Assembly (NCBI GenBank): GCA_040882505.1
Contig: JBBEBE010000010.1
Location: forward strand, 1 to 64,000
Origin: JBBEBE01 sp040882505
GTDB lineage: Bacteria; Bacteroidota; Rhodothermia; Balneolales; Balneolaceae
Length of the DNA stretch: 64,000 nucleotides
Direction: 5' to 3'
The notes beneath the pieces were generated by a model, which did no database searches, was not told the origin of the DNA, and worked only from the letters and a program-made list of their open reading frames with translations. Every line of letters starts with the position of its first letter. Position 1 is the stretch's first letter. Shown in pieces: positions 17,348 through 26,535 of the stretch. Position numbers and translations under genes: made by a program.

Positions 17348-18262
17348 CTAACGTTGTAATGGTTGAGGGTCATCCAGGTTGAGCGGACGCTGTTCGTTCG
17401 GTGTTGTATCCGAGCCCTCACCCTCCGGACGTTCATTCGGTTCTTCAGAGTTGTTTCTCTCCAGGGGTTCTTCCGCTTCAATAATGACGCCGGATTCAGA
17501 TTCTTCTTGTACGTCGAAACGTTCAGAAATCACGAGGTCCAGGGATTCTCCTTCCCGTAATCGGGGTTGATCCGGAGAGATACCGATAACCGTATTGGGT
17601 TGGGTATCTCGTTGTCGTTCGAATCGTACATCACCGATACGCAATCCTGCTTCCCGAATCAGGCGTTGTGCGTCGGGGAGAGCCTCGCCAGAAAGATCCG
17701 GAACATCCACCATCCGATCACCCAGACCATCGCTCACTGCCAGATCAACATTCGTTCCCTGTGGTACAATCTCTCCAGGGGGAAGGGATTGACGAAGGAC
17801 TGTATTTCGGTAACGCGACGATTCGTAGCTAACCACTCCCGGCTGGAGTTGAGAATTTTGAAGTTGAATGCGGGCATTTCGCAAGGACATGTTGGTCAGG
17901 TCGGGGACAGTTGCAGTCGGTGCTTCTGTTGTATTGACCGTCAGATAAACTTTTCGGTTCGGTTTGACGATTCGTCCCGCCACAGGAGCCTGGTCGATAA
18001 TGTAATTGGCCGGATAAGCGGCATGTGATCGCCGGTCCAGGACTTCGTATCTCAATCCATAGGTTGCAAGAAGCTCGGAAGCTTCGGTATAGGAGAGTTT
18101 GGTGACATCCGGAATGGTGACCCCTTCCTGGTAATTGGTATAAGAAGGCATGATCCAGTTGTCGGCGGCGAACAGACCTGCCGCTCCGAATAGTGCAAGG
18201 AGCACGGCTGCAATGGTCCAGTGCTTGATCTGTTGACGAATGGGAGACTTGTCTCTGGGCAT
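17348..18262 (-). CDS. Membrane-anchored triple-PASTA protein without kinase domain
   Basis: A 304-residue protein with one N-terminal transmembrane helix (about 14-33) and three tandem PASTA domains at about 48-112, 116-183 and 188-252, each starting with the typical VPDLT/VPDLS-like strand and ending in a VxL-type strand. The last 50 residues are an acidic, proline-rich disordered tail. PASTA domains bind muropeptides or beta-lactams in kinase and PBP receptors; here no kinase or transpeptidase is fused, so it is probably a periplasmic peptidoglycan-sensing or structural protein. First gene of the rpe-phoH run. Confidence 0.85.
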   Translation of the reverse strand: MPRDKSPIRQQIKHWTIAAVLLALFGAAGLFAADNWIMPSYTNYQEGVTIPDVTKLSYTEASELLATYGLRYEVLDRRSHAAYPANYIIDQAPVAGRIVKPNRKVYLTVNTTEAPTATVPDLTNMSLRNARIQLQNSQLQPGVVSYESSRYRNTVLRQSLPPGEIVPQGTNVDLAVSDGLGDRMVDVPDLSGEALPDAQRLIREAGLRIGDVRFERQRDTQPNTVIGISPDQPRLREGESLDLVISERFDVQEESESGVIIEAEEPLERNNSEEPNERPEGEGSDTTPNEQRPLNLDDPQPLQR

Positions 18263-18348
18263 GCGTACAAAATACGCTTTTCAGAGGGCTTTTTAAATGT
18301 TTGCGACCGATTTGTCGGAGAGATGACAAACGGAAGCGCAATCAAATA

Positions 18349-18373
18349 CGGGAGTCCGTATCGTGGACTCCCG
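18349..18373 (-). terminator. Possible terminator after porV
   Basis: A perfect 9-bp stem (18349-18357 with 18365-18373, 7-nt loop) stands 8 nt after the porV stop in the direction of transcription. It is followed by the T-containing but weak tail TATTTGATT, so it may be an inefficient intrinsic terminator or an mRNA-stabilising hairpin. Confidence 0.5.
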
Positions 18374-18381
18374 GAGAAGGA

Positions 18382-19518
18382 TCAGAAGTTGAGCAGAAGA
18401 CTGAATCGCATGGTGTTTGCCAATGGATGGTCCTCTTCGAGTGTGTAGAGGTAACTGAAGTCGACACCAAAAATGTGATACCGAATTCCGGCGCCAAAGG
18501 TGAGGAATTCGCGGTTTCCGTTTTCTGGATGTTCGTAGTAGTACCCGGTTCGCAGTGCGAACTGATTGTGGTACCAATACTCGGCCCCGAATCCGACCAT
18601 CAACTGCTCGACCAGATTCAGCGAGACGGTTTCACTCCCGTTGAATCTGTCAAGTGAACCCCAGGATTCGATCAGAGCGCGCCCCATCGGGACGGGCCGG
18701 TGGACCTCGTTCCCATTCACGGTAACCGTTTCACTTCGAGCCATGACCTTTGAGATGTCGTTGGCCAAGGTCAAAGAGTTGTCTCCGCGATCATCCAGAT
18801 CCAGGGTCAATGCCCACCCGGTTCGAAGGACAGTCGGGAGTGGATCTTTCACAGAGTTGTCCGTGTACTGAACACCCGGACCCAGATTGGAGAGGTTCAG
18901 CCCGGCCTGAATCTTTGCTTGTTGTTGGAAGAGTGTGAATGGGGAACTTCGATACAGTGTGGCGAGGTCTATTCCGACACTCGATCCCGGATTGATCTGC
19001 TCTCCGGTCGAGAGTTCACCACTCGCAAGGCTGCTGTAGATATAGCGTAATCCAAGTCCGACACTCCAGTTCTCGCTCAATTGTCGCCCCAATGAGACGC
19101 CTGTAGCTACTTCATAACTGTTGAATCGGCCCAATTCCAGGCCCGTCTCATCCGTACGTTGCTGCTCGCCCAGATTGAGAAACGTTATATGGACACCTAT
19201 TGTGCCGATCTCTTCCAAATACGTTTTTCCGACCAGGTAGTCGTAAAAAAGATCTGCATTGAAGGCAGGAAGCCAATTGGCGTGGGTAACCGAGATTTGC
19301 GTTCCACGCTGGAAACCGAGTCCGGCCGGATTCCAGAAGATGGCGGCTGAATTGTCAGAAATGGCGACACCCGTGTTTCCCATTCCGCCACCCCGGGAGT
19401 CCGGCTCGATTTGGAGAAACGGAACAGCGGTAATTCCGACCTGAGCCTTGGTTGATTGAGCCTGTAGGACGAGTGTGGCGAGCACCAGGAGTGCTGCACG
19501 GGTAATGAGGGTTTTCAT
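18382..19518 (-). CDS. porV: PorV/PorQ-family outer-membrane protein of type IX secretion
   Basis: A 378-residue beta-barrel with signal peptide (MKTLITRAALL...STKAQ). The mature N-terminus carries the PorV signature FLQIEPDSRGGGMGNTGVA and AAIFWNPAGL, and the chain ends with an aromatic strand RFSLLLNF. In known type IX systems PorV (LptO) is the shuttle that takes cargo from the Sov translocon to the attachment complex. A matching cargo, the 1758-residue protein at 49.4 kb, is in this window. A sigma-70-like promoter sits at 19687-19715, so transcription probably starts about 160 nt upstream. PorQ cannot be excluded, but the motif order fits PorV better. Confidence 0.85.
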   Translation of the reverse strand: MKTLITRAALLVLATLVLQAQSTKAQVGITAVPFLQIEPDSRGGGMGNTGVAISDNSAAIFWNPAGLGFQRGTQISVTHANWLPAFNADLFYDYLVGKTYLEEIGTIGVHITFLNLGEQQRTDETGLELGRFNSYEVATGVSLGRQLSENWSVGLGLRYIYSSLASGELSTGEQINPGSSVGIDLATLYRSSPFTLFQQQAKIQAGLNLSNLGPGVQYTDNSVKDPLPTVLRTGWALTLDLDDRGDNSLTLANDISKVMARSETVTVNGNEVHRPVPMGRALIESWGSLDRFNGSETVSLNLVEQLMVGFGAEYWYHNQFALRTGYYYEHPENGNREFLTFGAGIRYHIFGVDFSYLYTLEEDHPLANTMRFSLLLNF

Positions 19519-19686
19519 AATAGATACGGTTGCAGGTTGACGTTGGCAACCACGAGGCTCAGTCCATTGCTGCTGCCTACTCTACCCGTGTGGTTTTGTG
19601 GGCGGCGGACCCTCTCGTGATGGCCAGTGGGCAACAGATAGGTAATGATACCTCATCTTGAAAGGTTTCGCCAGTTTGATGAGATC

Positions 19687-19715
19687 AATTTAATTTCCAT
19701 TCAAAGAAATGTCAA
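19687..19715 (-). promoter_or_regulatory. Sigma-70-like promoter for porV
   Basis: On the minus strand there is a perfect TTGACA (19710-19715), a 17-bp spacer and TAAATT (19687-19692, 4 of 6 matches to TATAAT). It reads toward porV, whose start is about 165 bp downstream. The match is by eye; this phylum also uses other promoter consensus forms. Confidence 0.45.
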
Positions 19716-19780
19716 CGTTTGTTTGCGAATTCACAAAACCGTATCTCATTGGGCAAGAAAAGCTTGGTTGTTGAAAAGTC

Positions 19781-20917
19781 TCAAAAAGCCGATTCCAGAT
19801 CTTCTTTCAGATCATCGACGTCTTCGATGCCGATCGATAGCCGAATCAACGAATCCTTGAGTCCGGCTGCCTCGCGTACGTGTTTTGGGATGGACCCGTG
19901 TGTCATGGACGCCGGATGACTAATCAGAGATTCGACTCCACCCAGGCTTTCTGCCAAGGTGAATATACGGGTCCGGCTCATGAATCGGGCAGCAGAAGCC
20001 TCGGTATTCTCTTTGAGTACAAACGAGACCATGGCCCCGGGTGCATCCATCTGTCGGGTTGCAAGATCAAATTGTGGGTGAGAGGGGAGTCCGGGATAGT
20101 GGACGACCTCGGTTTCGGGATGGGCATCCAGCCAATGGGCAATGTCAATGGCATTTTCAACGGCCCGATCCATTCGGATATGCAGTGTTTTGATTCCTCG
20201 CAACAAGAGGTAGCAATCCATCGGGCCGGGAACTGCACCTGTGGTTTTGATCTGAAACCGGATTTTTTCCATCCACTCCTTGTCGGATGTCGCGACGGCA
20301 CCCCCCACGACATCGGAGTGTCCACCGAGATACTTTGTCGTGGAGTGTACGACAAGATCGGCACCCAATTCGAGAGGTCGTTGAAGGTAGGGTGAGGCGA
20401 ATGTGTTGTCGACGGCCGTTCGAATCTTTCTGGATCGTGCCAATGCAGAAATTTCCTCGATCGGGGCAATACGCAGGAGTGGATTGGTCGGTGTTTCGAT
20501 CCAGATCAGCCGTGTTTCCGGTCGAATGACCTTTTCAATCCGGTCCGTATCGGTCATGTCCACAAATGTGAAATCGATCCCGTACGGTTGAAATACTTCC
20601 GTAAAGAGACGATAACTTCCGCCATAAAGATCATTGGATGCAATCACGTGATCGCCGGGGCGAAAGCCTTTCAGGATGGCATCCATGGCCGCACAACCAC
20701 TTGCAAAACAGGCACATTCATCGGCTTCTTCAAGTCCCGCAATCAATGTTTCGAGAGCCGTTCGGGTGGGGTTCCCGACTCTTGCATAGTCATATCCCTG
20801 ATGAACATTCGGTGCCGACTGGGCATATGTGGATGTCTGAAAGATGGGGGGCATTACGGCCCCGGTTGTCGGTTCGGGGGACTGGCCGGCGTGAATGGAT
20901 TTCGTGTTGCGTCTCAT
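19781..20917 (-). CDS. Trans-sulfuration PLP enzyme (cystathionine gamma-lyase/synthase type)
   Basis: A 378-residue Cys/Met-metabolism PLP enzyme. The PLP-binding Lys is K195 in HSTTKYLGGHSD; other motifs are YARVGNPT, FASGCAAMDA, ETPTNP and AESLGGVESLISHPASMTH. The family includes cystathionine gamma-synthase, gamma-lyase and methionine gamma-lyase; sequence reading alone does not separate them. Located 11 bp after a TPR lipoprotein gene, suggesting cotranscription. Confidence 0.92.
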   Translation of the reverse strand: MRRNTKSIHAGQSPEPTTGAVMPPIFQTSTYAQSAPNVHQGYDYARVGNPTRTALETLIAGLEEADECACFASGCAAMDAILKGFRPGDHVIASNDLYGGSYRLFTEVFQPYGIDFTFVDMTDTDRIEKVIRPETRLIWIETPTNPLLRIAPIEEISALARSRKIRTAVDNTFASPYLQRPLELGADLVVHSTTKYLGGHSDVVGGAVATSDKEWMEKIRFQIKTTGAVPGPMDCYLLLRGIKTLHIRMDRAVENAIDIAHWLDAHPETEVVHYPGLPSHPQFDLATRQMDAPGAMVSFVLKENTEASAARFMSRTRIFTLAESLGGVESLISHPASMTHGSIPKHVREAAGLKDSLIRLSIGIEDVDDLKEDLESAF

Positions 20918-20928
20918 GGTACGCCTCG

Positions 20929-22107
20929 TTACGAATTTAACTGTTCATCAATCTGTCGGGCCTGTTCATCCAGACCCAATTTGAGATACATCACTTGCAG
21001 ATGGCTCCAGAGCTCCCGGTTCTCCGGGTTCTGATCGGCCATCTCCTTCCAGCGTGGAATCGCCTCTTTGAGAAGATATTCTCCTCTTGAGACAAGTTCG
21101 GTGGCTATTCGGTTCGGAAGACCCTCCGCCTGTTCCAAAAGATAGAGCCCGCTATTTCGGTAGAATTGAGCCAATACATAGGCGCTTTCTGTATCTGCAG
21201 GGGGGGATTCATCCGGATCTGCCAGTTGCTCGATGGCCTCGTCGACCCACTTGAGATCCGTTCGGATTTCATTCTCGTTTCGTTCTGTCGGGGGGGTTGA
21301 ACCCCAGTGATCCTGGAGCAGAAAAAAGAGTTCGACCGCCAAACTCTGCCGGTACCAGTTGTTCTCTGGATGCGTCTCCAGGAGCTCACGAAGCTCTTGG
21401 ACGGCATCGCTGTGTTGCTCGTTCAGAATGAATGCATTGACGAGTGCATGTCGAACGTCGATCCGCCCAGAATCTTCGTCGACCAGCGATTGGTATCGTG
21501 TGACCGCTTCGTCCAATTGTCCAGACTCCAAGTAGAGATAGGCGATCCGTTCACTCATGTCCGGGGGGTACGGATCGATCCTTCGTTTTGCAGATTCAAG
21601 GATGGAAATTGCATCCGGAATTCGGTCTTGACGATAGAGGATCGAACTCAAATGCCGGTACGGATCACTCTCCTCCGGTTGGAGTATGGAAGCATTTCGG
21701 AAGTGGTGCAGGCTCGAAGATTCCGCGACACCCAGTCCGGACTCGCCGGACTGAAATTCATCTTCATACGTGCTTCTCAATCTGTCATCGGCTTGGTCGG
21801 CCAGTTCACTCTGCCGAAGGTCCGGAGTTGCTGCAGTCTGTACCATCTCTTCATAGTATACGGATCGTCCATCCGGGGAACTCTCGTCTGCCAGGTCTTT
21901 CAAGACCTCCATTCGTTCGAGCAGCAATGGACCCGGATCTTGTCCGGAATCGATCTTCCGATCGATCTCTTCGAGTGCTCGTTCAGAAGACAGCGGGTCT
22001 GGCGAGTGACGGGTTGTCGGTTCAGTTGACAGGCAGGCACTTAAAAAAAAGAACCCGGCTGCGAGTATTGAGCTCGCGAGTCGGGTGCGTTTCCACCGAT
22101 GGGTCAT
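20929..22107 (-). CDS. TPR-repeat lipoprotein
   Basis: A 392-residue lipoprotein. The signal peptide ends in the lipobox LSAC (Cys25), followed by an acidic, low-complexity stretch and several tetratricopeptide-like helices (about 130-320), for example DSGRIDVRHALVNAFILN and AIEQLADPDESP. TPR arrays mediate protein contacts, so it is likely an outer-membrane-associated scaffold. It lies 56 bp after a second TPR lipoprotein, and both may belong to one operon with the PLP enzyme. No catalytic motif is seen. Confidence 0.82.
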   Translation of the reverse strand: MTHRWKRTRLASSILAAGFFFLSACLSTEPTTRHSPDPLSSERALEEIDRKIDSGQDPGPLLLERMEVLKDLADESSPDGRSVYYEEMVQTAATPDLRQSELADQADDRLRSTYEDEFQSGESGLGVAESSSLHHFRNASILQPEESDPYRHLSSILYRQDRIPDAISILESAKRRIDPYPPDMSERIAYLYLESGQLDEAVTRYQSLVDEDSGRIDVRHALVNAFILNEQHSDAVQELRELLETHPENNWYRQSLAVELFFLLQDHWGSTPPTERNENEIRTDLKWVDEAIEQLADPDESPPADTESAYVLAQFYRNSGLYLLEQAEGLPNRIATELVSRGEYLLKEAIPRWKEMADQNPENRELWSHLQVMYLKLGLDEQARQIDEQLNS

Positions 22108-22163
22108 ACGGAAGATTTTTATTTGTCGTGAATATTTATTGTATACGACGGAGTGAGGCGGTC

Positions 22164-23483
22164 TTACATTCCGGCTCGTTCCATCGCTTGCTCGGCCTCT
22201 TCGTCCATTCCGAGCGTGGTGTAGACCTGAAAGAGAGATTCCCAGTAGGTGGTCTCGTCCGGATTCAATTCTGCGGCCTGCTCATAGTTTTCCAGAGAGC
22301 TGCGCAAGGTTTCACGTGCTTCTTCGTCCAGTTCACGGGCAGCGGCATTGTCTCTTGTGTTGTTTCGTTTGTCGAAGAGCGCGGCTGCACGGTTTTGGTA
22401 GATGATCCCCAAAATGTTGTAGGCTTCATCATTGTCCGGGTCAAGCCTGACGGCTTCGCTCATCTGTTCGATCGCTTGATCGGCCAACTCGTCGCCACGC
22501 GCTTCACGCTCGTTTGCTTCTGCTCGGGCTTCGTCGATTCGACCTTGAAGTTCGGAGCGTTCGGATTGTGAGAGCTGTTGAAGTTGATCCTCCATCTGGT
22601 AGGACTGTTCAAATCCGGCGGTTGCGGCATCCAATTCATCTTGTGCGAGTCGATAGAGCTGGGTACCCAGGGCGAATCGGAATTGTGCATTATCCGGATC
22701 CTCCGAAATCAAATTTCGGAGCATGTTCAGGGCTTCTTCTGTTTGACCGGTCTCGAGGTAGGAGTCGGCCAGAAACTGAGCAAAAATGGATTCGGTTGGA
22801 TAGGCATCAAGTGCTTCTTCAGCCAGGTTCCGGGCACTGTCGAAATCCTCCTGCATAAAGTAGAGGCTGATCAGAAACTCGTAGTCTTCTTTCACCGGCT
22901 GGTCCATGATGGTCATGGCATTTTCGTAGGCAGAAGTGGCCCGTTCGATCTCTCCGAGTTGATAAAGTATGGAAGAGAGCACGATGTGAGATATGGAACT
23001 GTCCGGTTCAACGGTAATGGCATTCTCGAAGTGTGCAATGGCCGTCTGTTCCGGCTGTTGCGTGGCGGCACGCACGCTGTCACTGGTCATGATTTCGGCG
23101 CCTGCATTGTGTTCATATGCCCAAATTGAATTGGTAAACTCGGTTATTCCGTCCAACTCTTCGGGTCGTGTCTCCATGGTATCTCCAATGGCGATGGCCA
23201 TACCGAATGCCTCCTTCATTTCGGAATAGTTCGAATTTCGGGCTGCAGGCGGTTCCATGTCGACAGACATCTCTCCGAGAGCGACCCCTTTGTAGTAGTG
23301 AGCCAATGCGTTGTATGGGTTCTCTTCGAGGGCCAGTTCTGCAGAATTGAGGGCCTCTTCATAGTCCATGCCTTGAACATAGAGCTGTGCATCGCGAATC
23401 AGGGGATCGACCGTTTCACAGGCTGCGATAAGGCCGGTAAAGGCGAGAAGTACGAGGAGTGATCGGATATTCATAGGATTCAA
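22164..23483 (-). CDS. TPR-repeat lipoprotein
   Basis: A 439-residue lipoprotein with lipobox LIAAC (Cys22) and many TPR units across most of the chain: YNALAHYYKGVALGE, SISHIVLSSILYQLGE, YPTESIFAQFLADSYLETG, NAQFRFALGTQLYRLA and DNDEAYNILGIIYQNRAAALF. A charged coiled-coil-like insert lies near 310-345. Probably attached to the outer membrane, facing the periplasm, acting as a binding scaffold. First gene of the run leading to the PLP enzyme. Function unknown. Confidence 0.82.
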   Translation of the reverse strand: MNPMNIRSLLVLLAFTGLIAACETVDPLIRDAQLYVQGMDYEEALNSAELALEENPYNALAHYYKGVALGEMSVDMEPPAARNSNYSEMKEAFGMAIAIGDTMETRPEELDGITEFTNSIWAYEHNAGAEIMTSDSVRAATQQPEQTAIAHFENAITVEPDSSISHIVLSSILYQLGEIERATSAYENAMTIMDQPVKEDYEFLISLYFMQEDFDSARNLAEEALDAYPTESIFAQFLADSYLETGQTEEALNMLRNLISEDPDNAQFRFALGTQLYRLAQDELDAATAGFEQSYQMEDQLQQLSQSERSELQGRIDEARAEANEREARGDELADQAIEQMSEAVRLDPDNDEAYNILGIIYQNRAAALFDKRNNTRDNAAARELDEEARETLRSSLENYEQAAELNPDETTYWESLFQVYTTLGMDEEAEQAMERAGM

Positions 23484-23679
23484 TTGAGGTCGGTATTAAA
23501 TGAAAAAATCAATGTGAAAGTAACCATAACTCGATCTATCCGCAATACAGAGGCCGGTTTATGACCTGCACGAATGCGCGACGATATGGAGATGGTGGAT
23601 GGATTCATTGGATGGCAGGACAAACTTGTACTTGTGTGTAAACGTCAAGCCTCCCATTTTGTTGCATAAACAGGTTTGT

Positions 23680-23704
23680 TGCCGGTTGTGAACGTTGACC
23701 GGCA
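23680..23704. promoter_or_regulatory. Inverted repeat before ridA
   Basis: Perfect 7-bp arms TGCCGGT and ACCGGCA, separated by 11 nt, lie 21 bp before the ridA ATG. This could be an operator for the plus-strand gene. No regulator is identified, and a chance match is possible. Confidence 0.3.
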
Positions 23705-23725
23705 CGCCAATTGAAACAGGAATGA

Positions 23726-24112
23726 ATGGAAAGAGAAATCATCCGTACCTCACGTGCACCAAAGGCTATCGGAGCATACAGTCAGGCTGTTCGGGTGGGT
23801 CAGTGGGTCTGGTGCTCCGGCCAAATTGGTCTCACGCCGGACACGATGCAGCTGGTTGAAGGTTTGGAAGGACAAACGCGTCAGGTTCTGGATAATTTGA
23901 ATGCCGTCCTGGTCGAAGCCGGAAGTTCTATAGAGCACCTTCTTCGTGTGCGAATCTATCTAACGGAAATGGTTCATTTCGATACAGTGAACCGGATTTA
24001 TGAAGAATGGGTAGGGACGATACCACCCGCGAGGGAGACCGTTGCGGTTCGCGAACTCCCAATGAGCGCACTCGTCGAGATCAGTTGCGAAGCTCTGGCA
24101 GATGTGGATTAA
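23726..24112 (+). CDS. ridA: RidA family enamine/imine deaminase
   Basis: A 128-residue member of the YjgF/YER057c/UK114 family, which hydrolyses reactive enamine/imine intermediates (such as 2-aminoacrylate) made by PLP enzymes. Motifs are APKAIGAYSQAV at the N-terminus, WVWCSGQIGL, the catalytic Arg in RVRIYLT and VEISCEALA at the C-terminus. Full length, cytoplasmic. A trans-sulfuration PLP enzyme lies about 3 kb upstream on the other strand, a plausible source of such intermediates, but the two are not in one operon. Confidence 0.93.
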   Translation: MEREIIRTSRAPKAIGAYSQAVRVGQWVWCSGQIGLTPDTMQLVEGLEGQTRQVLDNLNAVLVEAGSSIEHLLRVRIYLTEMVHFDTVNRIYEEWVGTIPPARETVAVRELPMSALVEISCEALADVD

Positions 24113-24147
24113 GCGTATGTATGCTTCCATGACAAGTCGGAAGGTGT

Positions 24148-26082
24148 CTATAGACCCGGGACACCCTCAAACTGGTATTCGGAACGATTTCCGGATCCAT
24201 CGACCAGCCGGACGCGGATAAGATTGGACCGTTCCGGCCGAAAACCCGGAAGAGTGAAGACAAGACGCTGGTTGTCCGGAATGTATTCAGTGATTCCGCG
24301 TACGCCGTTTACATGAATGATAGAGCGTGCATGATCGATCCCCGTCAAGTTGTCACGGACGTTGACGGATGCAACGGGATTTCCCGCCAGATTTCGGTGT
24401 ATTCGCGCCCCGGTTGCCACGGGAGGTTCGTCATCCTGGATGAAGTGTACCTCCATGAATTCACGCAAATCTGCTCGAAGTACCTCTCCCGGAAATCCAC
24501 TTCCTAGAAACCGTCGCCCGCCACGATGGGGATGAACGCCAAACATGGCTACGCGTTTGTTGGCATCCAGAGTGGATGGGAGAATCGCATGAAGACGAAT
24601 CGGTTGTTGCAGCGGGGCATCTACCGGTTCCATACGGACGATTGGAAATTCTTCACTGCGTTCGACGCTCAGACGAGCCCGGAGCGTGTCAAAAAGTGCA
24701 TCCTTCGGGAATTCGATCCAGATCGACTGGTCCGAAAGATGGAGGAATTGACGCCGATTCGGCAGGAGCTCTTTGGACGTTCGGCTTGTCGTGGGCCCCT
24801 GAGTGTGATAGATAAGCGGTTCTTGTCGGCCTTGATCCGGTTGAGGGGATGAATCTCCTTCACCAATCGGGCCCTCGGAAGAGGCATAATAAGCATCCGT
24901 TGTCCGGAATGGCGAGATTTCATGCAGCCGGGACAAACCAGACGGGACGCCGTCCAGTTCTACGTCGTTCGGGTAGGCGGGAATGGATGTAATTTGCCAC
25001 GCAGGCCGTGATGTGCGGTCAACGACGTTCAAGGTGATGCGTGCGGTTGTTTGATTCCCGTAGTAGTCCTCTGCAACCACTTCCAGCTCATGGTCTCCCT
25101 CCGGAAGATCAACAATTCCACGGGTTCGCGACAACGATTCGTAAAACGGAAGCCGGTTCCCGTTTACACGAAAAAGTCGTTGATAACCGGCTCTGGTTCG
25201 ATTCAGGATAGGGTAGACTCGATCGATATACATTTGAGTCCCCCATTCCATTGGATAGGATTCCATTCGTGAGTAGAAGAGCGTGTCGGCTTCGGTGCGC
25301 AATGCAAGTTTGTAGACGGCGTAGACATTGGGTGTTCGATCTGCTCGATCATGAACATTGACAGCCAACCCAACCGGCCCGTTCACCTGATGACGTCCAA
25401 GGTCCGTAACGGCACCTCGTCGCAGCGGTCGGTGCGTGCTTATTCGTTCCGTATGGAAGGTCTCCGGATTCATGTGCTCGATTGCGAGTCCGGTGAATAC
25501 GGGAGGTCGTGAATCCTCTACTTCTTCAGACAGATTGGTGAGCAACGGGTTGTAGGGTTCATTGTTCGGTGTTCGGAGCTCGAAATGAAGGTGGGGAGGT
25601 CCCACCCCCGTCGATCCACTCCAGGCGATGCGCTCCCCTTTGAGAACCCTGATTTGATGAGACTCCATCTCCAGGTCAACATCGGACTGATAATCATTGG
25701 CGATCCGGATGGAATCGACAACAGCCTGGATGGGTGCGTCAAACCGGTTCAAGTGTGCATAGACCGAATAGGACTGATCATCGTGTCGTAGATAGATCAC
25801 ATTTCCGTATCCGTAGGGTGACGTACCGATCCGGTGAACGATCCCGTCCCGGGTCGCAAAAACTTGATACCCTTCCCGTCCCCACGTACGGATATCCAAT
25901 CCTGCGTGGAAATGGGCAGCACGTGTCTCCCCGTAGGTCGATGACAGATATGTCGTGGCATCCGTAGGCCAGTGATAGGACGTCGTGTCACTCAGGAAGG
26001 AGAGATTCTGTCCTGTCAAAACTGGAGAGGAGCCGGCAAAAAGTAGTAATGTGAACCAGAAGAGGCGCAGAAACCAGGGCAT
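24148..26082 (-). CDS. M23-family peptidase with large C-terminal extension
   Basis: A 644-residue secreted zinc endopeptidase predicted to cut peptidoglycan cross-bridges. It has a signal peptide (MPWFLRLFWFTLLLF...LTGQ), then the LytM core within the first about 200 residues: HFHAGLDI with the first zinc ligands, GYGNVIYLRHDDQSYSVYAHL, and PPHLHFELR with the final HxH. The other 430 residues contain beta-rich, Ig-like segments of unknown role, a common arrangement in Bacteroidota M23 proteins. The ORF extends to 26151 but the signal peptide indicates ATG 26082. It is convergent with ridA (35 bp). Confidence 0.88.
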   Translation of the reverse strand: MPWFLRLFWFTLLLFAGSSPVLTGQNLSFLSDTTSYHWPTDATTYLSSTYGETRAAHFHAGLDIRTWGREGYQVFATRDGIVHRIGTSPYGYGNVIYLRHDDQSYSVYAHLNRFDAPIQAVVDSIRIANDYQSDVDLEMESHQIRVLKGERIAWSGSTGVGPPHLHFELRTPNNEPYNPLLTNLSEEVEDSRPPVFTGLAIEHMNPETFHTERISTHRPLRRGAVTDLGRHQVNGPVGLAVNVHDRADRTPNVYAVYKLALRTEADTLFYSRMESYPMEWGTQMYIDRVYPILNRTRAGYQRLFRVNGNRLPFYESLSRTRGIVDLPEGDHELEVVAEDYYGNQTTARITLNVVDRTSRPAWQITSIPAYPNDVELDGVPSGLSRLHEISPFRTTDAYYASSEGPIGEGDSSPQPDQGRQEPLIYHTQGPTTSRTSKELLPNRRQFLHLSDQSIWIEFPKDALFDTLRARLSVERSEEFPIVRMEPVDAPLQQPIRLHAILPSTLDANKRVAMFGVHPHRGGRRFLGSGFPGEVLRADLREFMEVHFIQDDEPPVATGARIHRNLAGNPVASVNVRDNLTGIDHARSIIHVNGVRGITEYIPDNQRLVFTLPGFRPERSNLIRVRLVDGSGNRSEYQFEGVPGL

Positions 26083-26162
26083 GAGGTGGACTCCGTGGAA
26101 CCGAAATTGAATTCTGTTTTCTGAAACCAGTTCCGGAATGTAGGCAAGCATGTGAAATGAAA

Positions 26163-26188
26163 AAAGGCCGGATTGTGGTCCGGCCTTT
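26163..26188 (-). terminator. Terminator after rpmA
   Basis: A perfect 10-bp stem (26163-26172 with 26179-26188) with a 6-nt loop is followed on the minus strand by a run of six T residues. It lies about 60 bp after the rpmA stop and before the M23 gene, ending the rplU-rpmA transcript. Confidence 0.85.
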
Positions 26189-26248
26189 GGTATTCGAAGG
26201 GAAGTCCCCGGTAGGCAATAAACTGTACGTGTTTGGACGAAATCCGTT

Positions 26249-26500
26249 TTAGACAGCTTCTACCGAGATAAATTTTTTGCCTTTCGAGTCTTTAAATTGA
26301 ACCACTCCGTCAGCCGTTGCGAACAGTGTGTCATCCCCGCCTCGGCCTACATTCAGACCAGGGTGAAATTTGGTGCCGCGCTGGCGAATTAAAATATTGC
26401 CTGAACGAACCTGTTGCCCGCCGTATTTTTTGACGCCCAGTCGTTTCGATTCCGAGTCGCGACCGTTTCGTGTCGAACCTTGACCTTTCTTGTGTGCCAC
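26249..26500 (-). CDS. rpmA: 50S ribosomal protein L27
   Basis: An 83-residue ribosomal protein of the large subunit, near the peptidyl-transferase centre. The start is unmistakable: MAHKKGQGSTRNGRDSESKR, and the middle GGQQVRSGNILIRQRGTKFHPG is canonical. No N-terminal pre-extension is present. Second gene after rplU with 35 bp between, a conserved order. Confidence 0.98.
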   Translation of the reverse strand: MAHKKGQGSTRNGRDSESKRLGVKKYGGQQVRSGNILIRQRGTKFHPGLNVGRGGDDTLFATADGVVQFKDSKGKKFISVEAV

Positions 26501-26535
26501 AGTGACCTCCGTTCCTTGTCGTTAACGTCTCCCGG

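Noticed and set aside
19519..19780. A 71-codon plus-strand ORF near 19645-19860
   Set aside because: It runs into the convergent PLP-enzyme gene, has no motif or ribosome-binding site and overlaps the porV promoter; probably chance.
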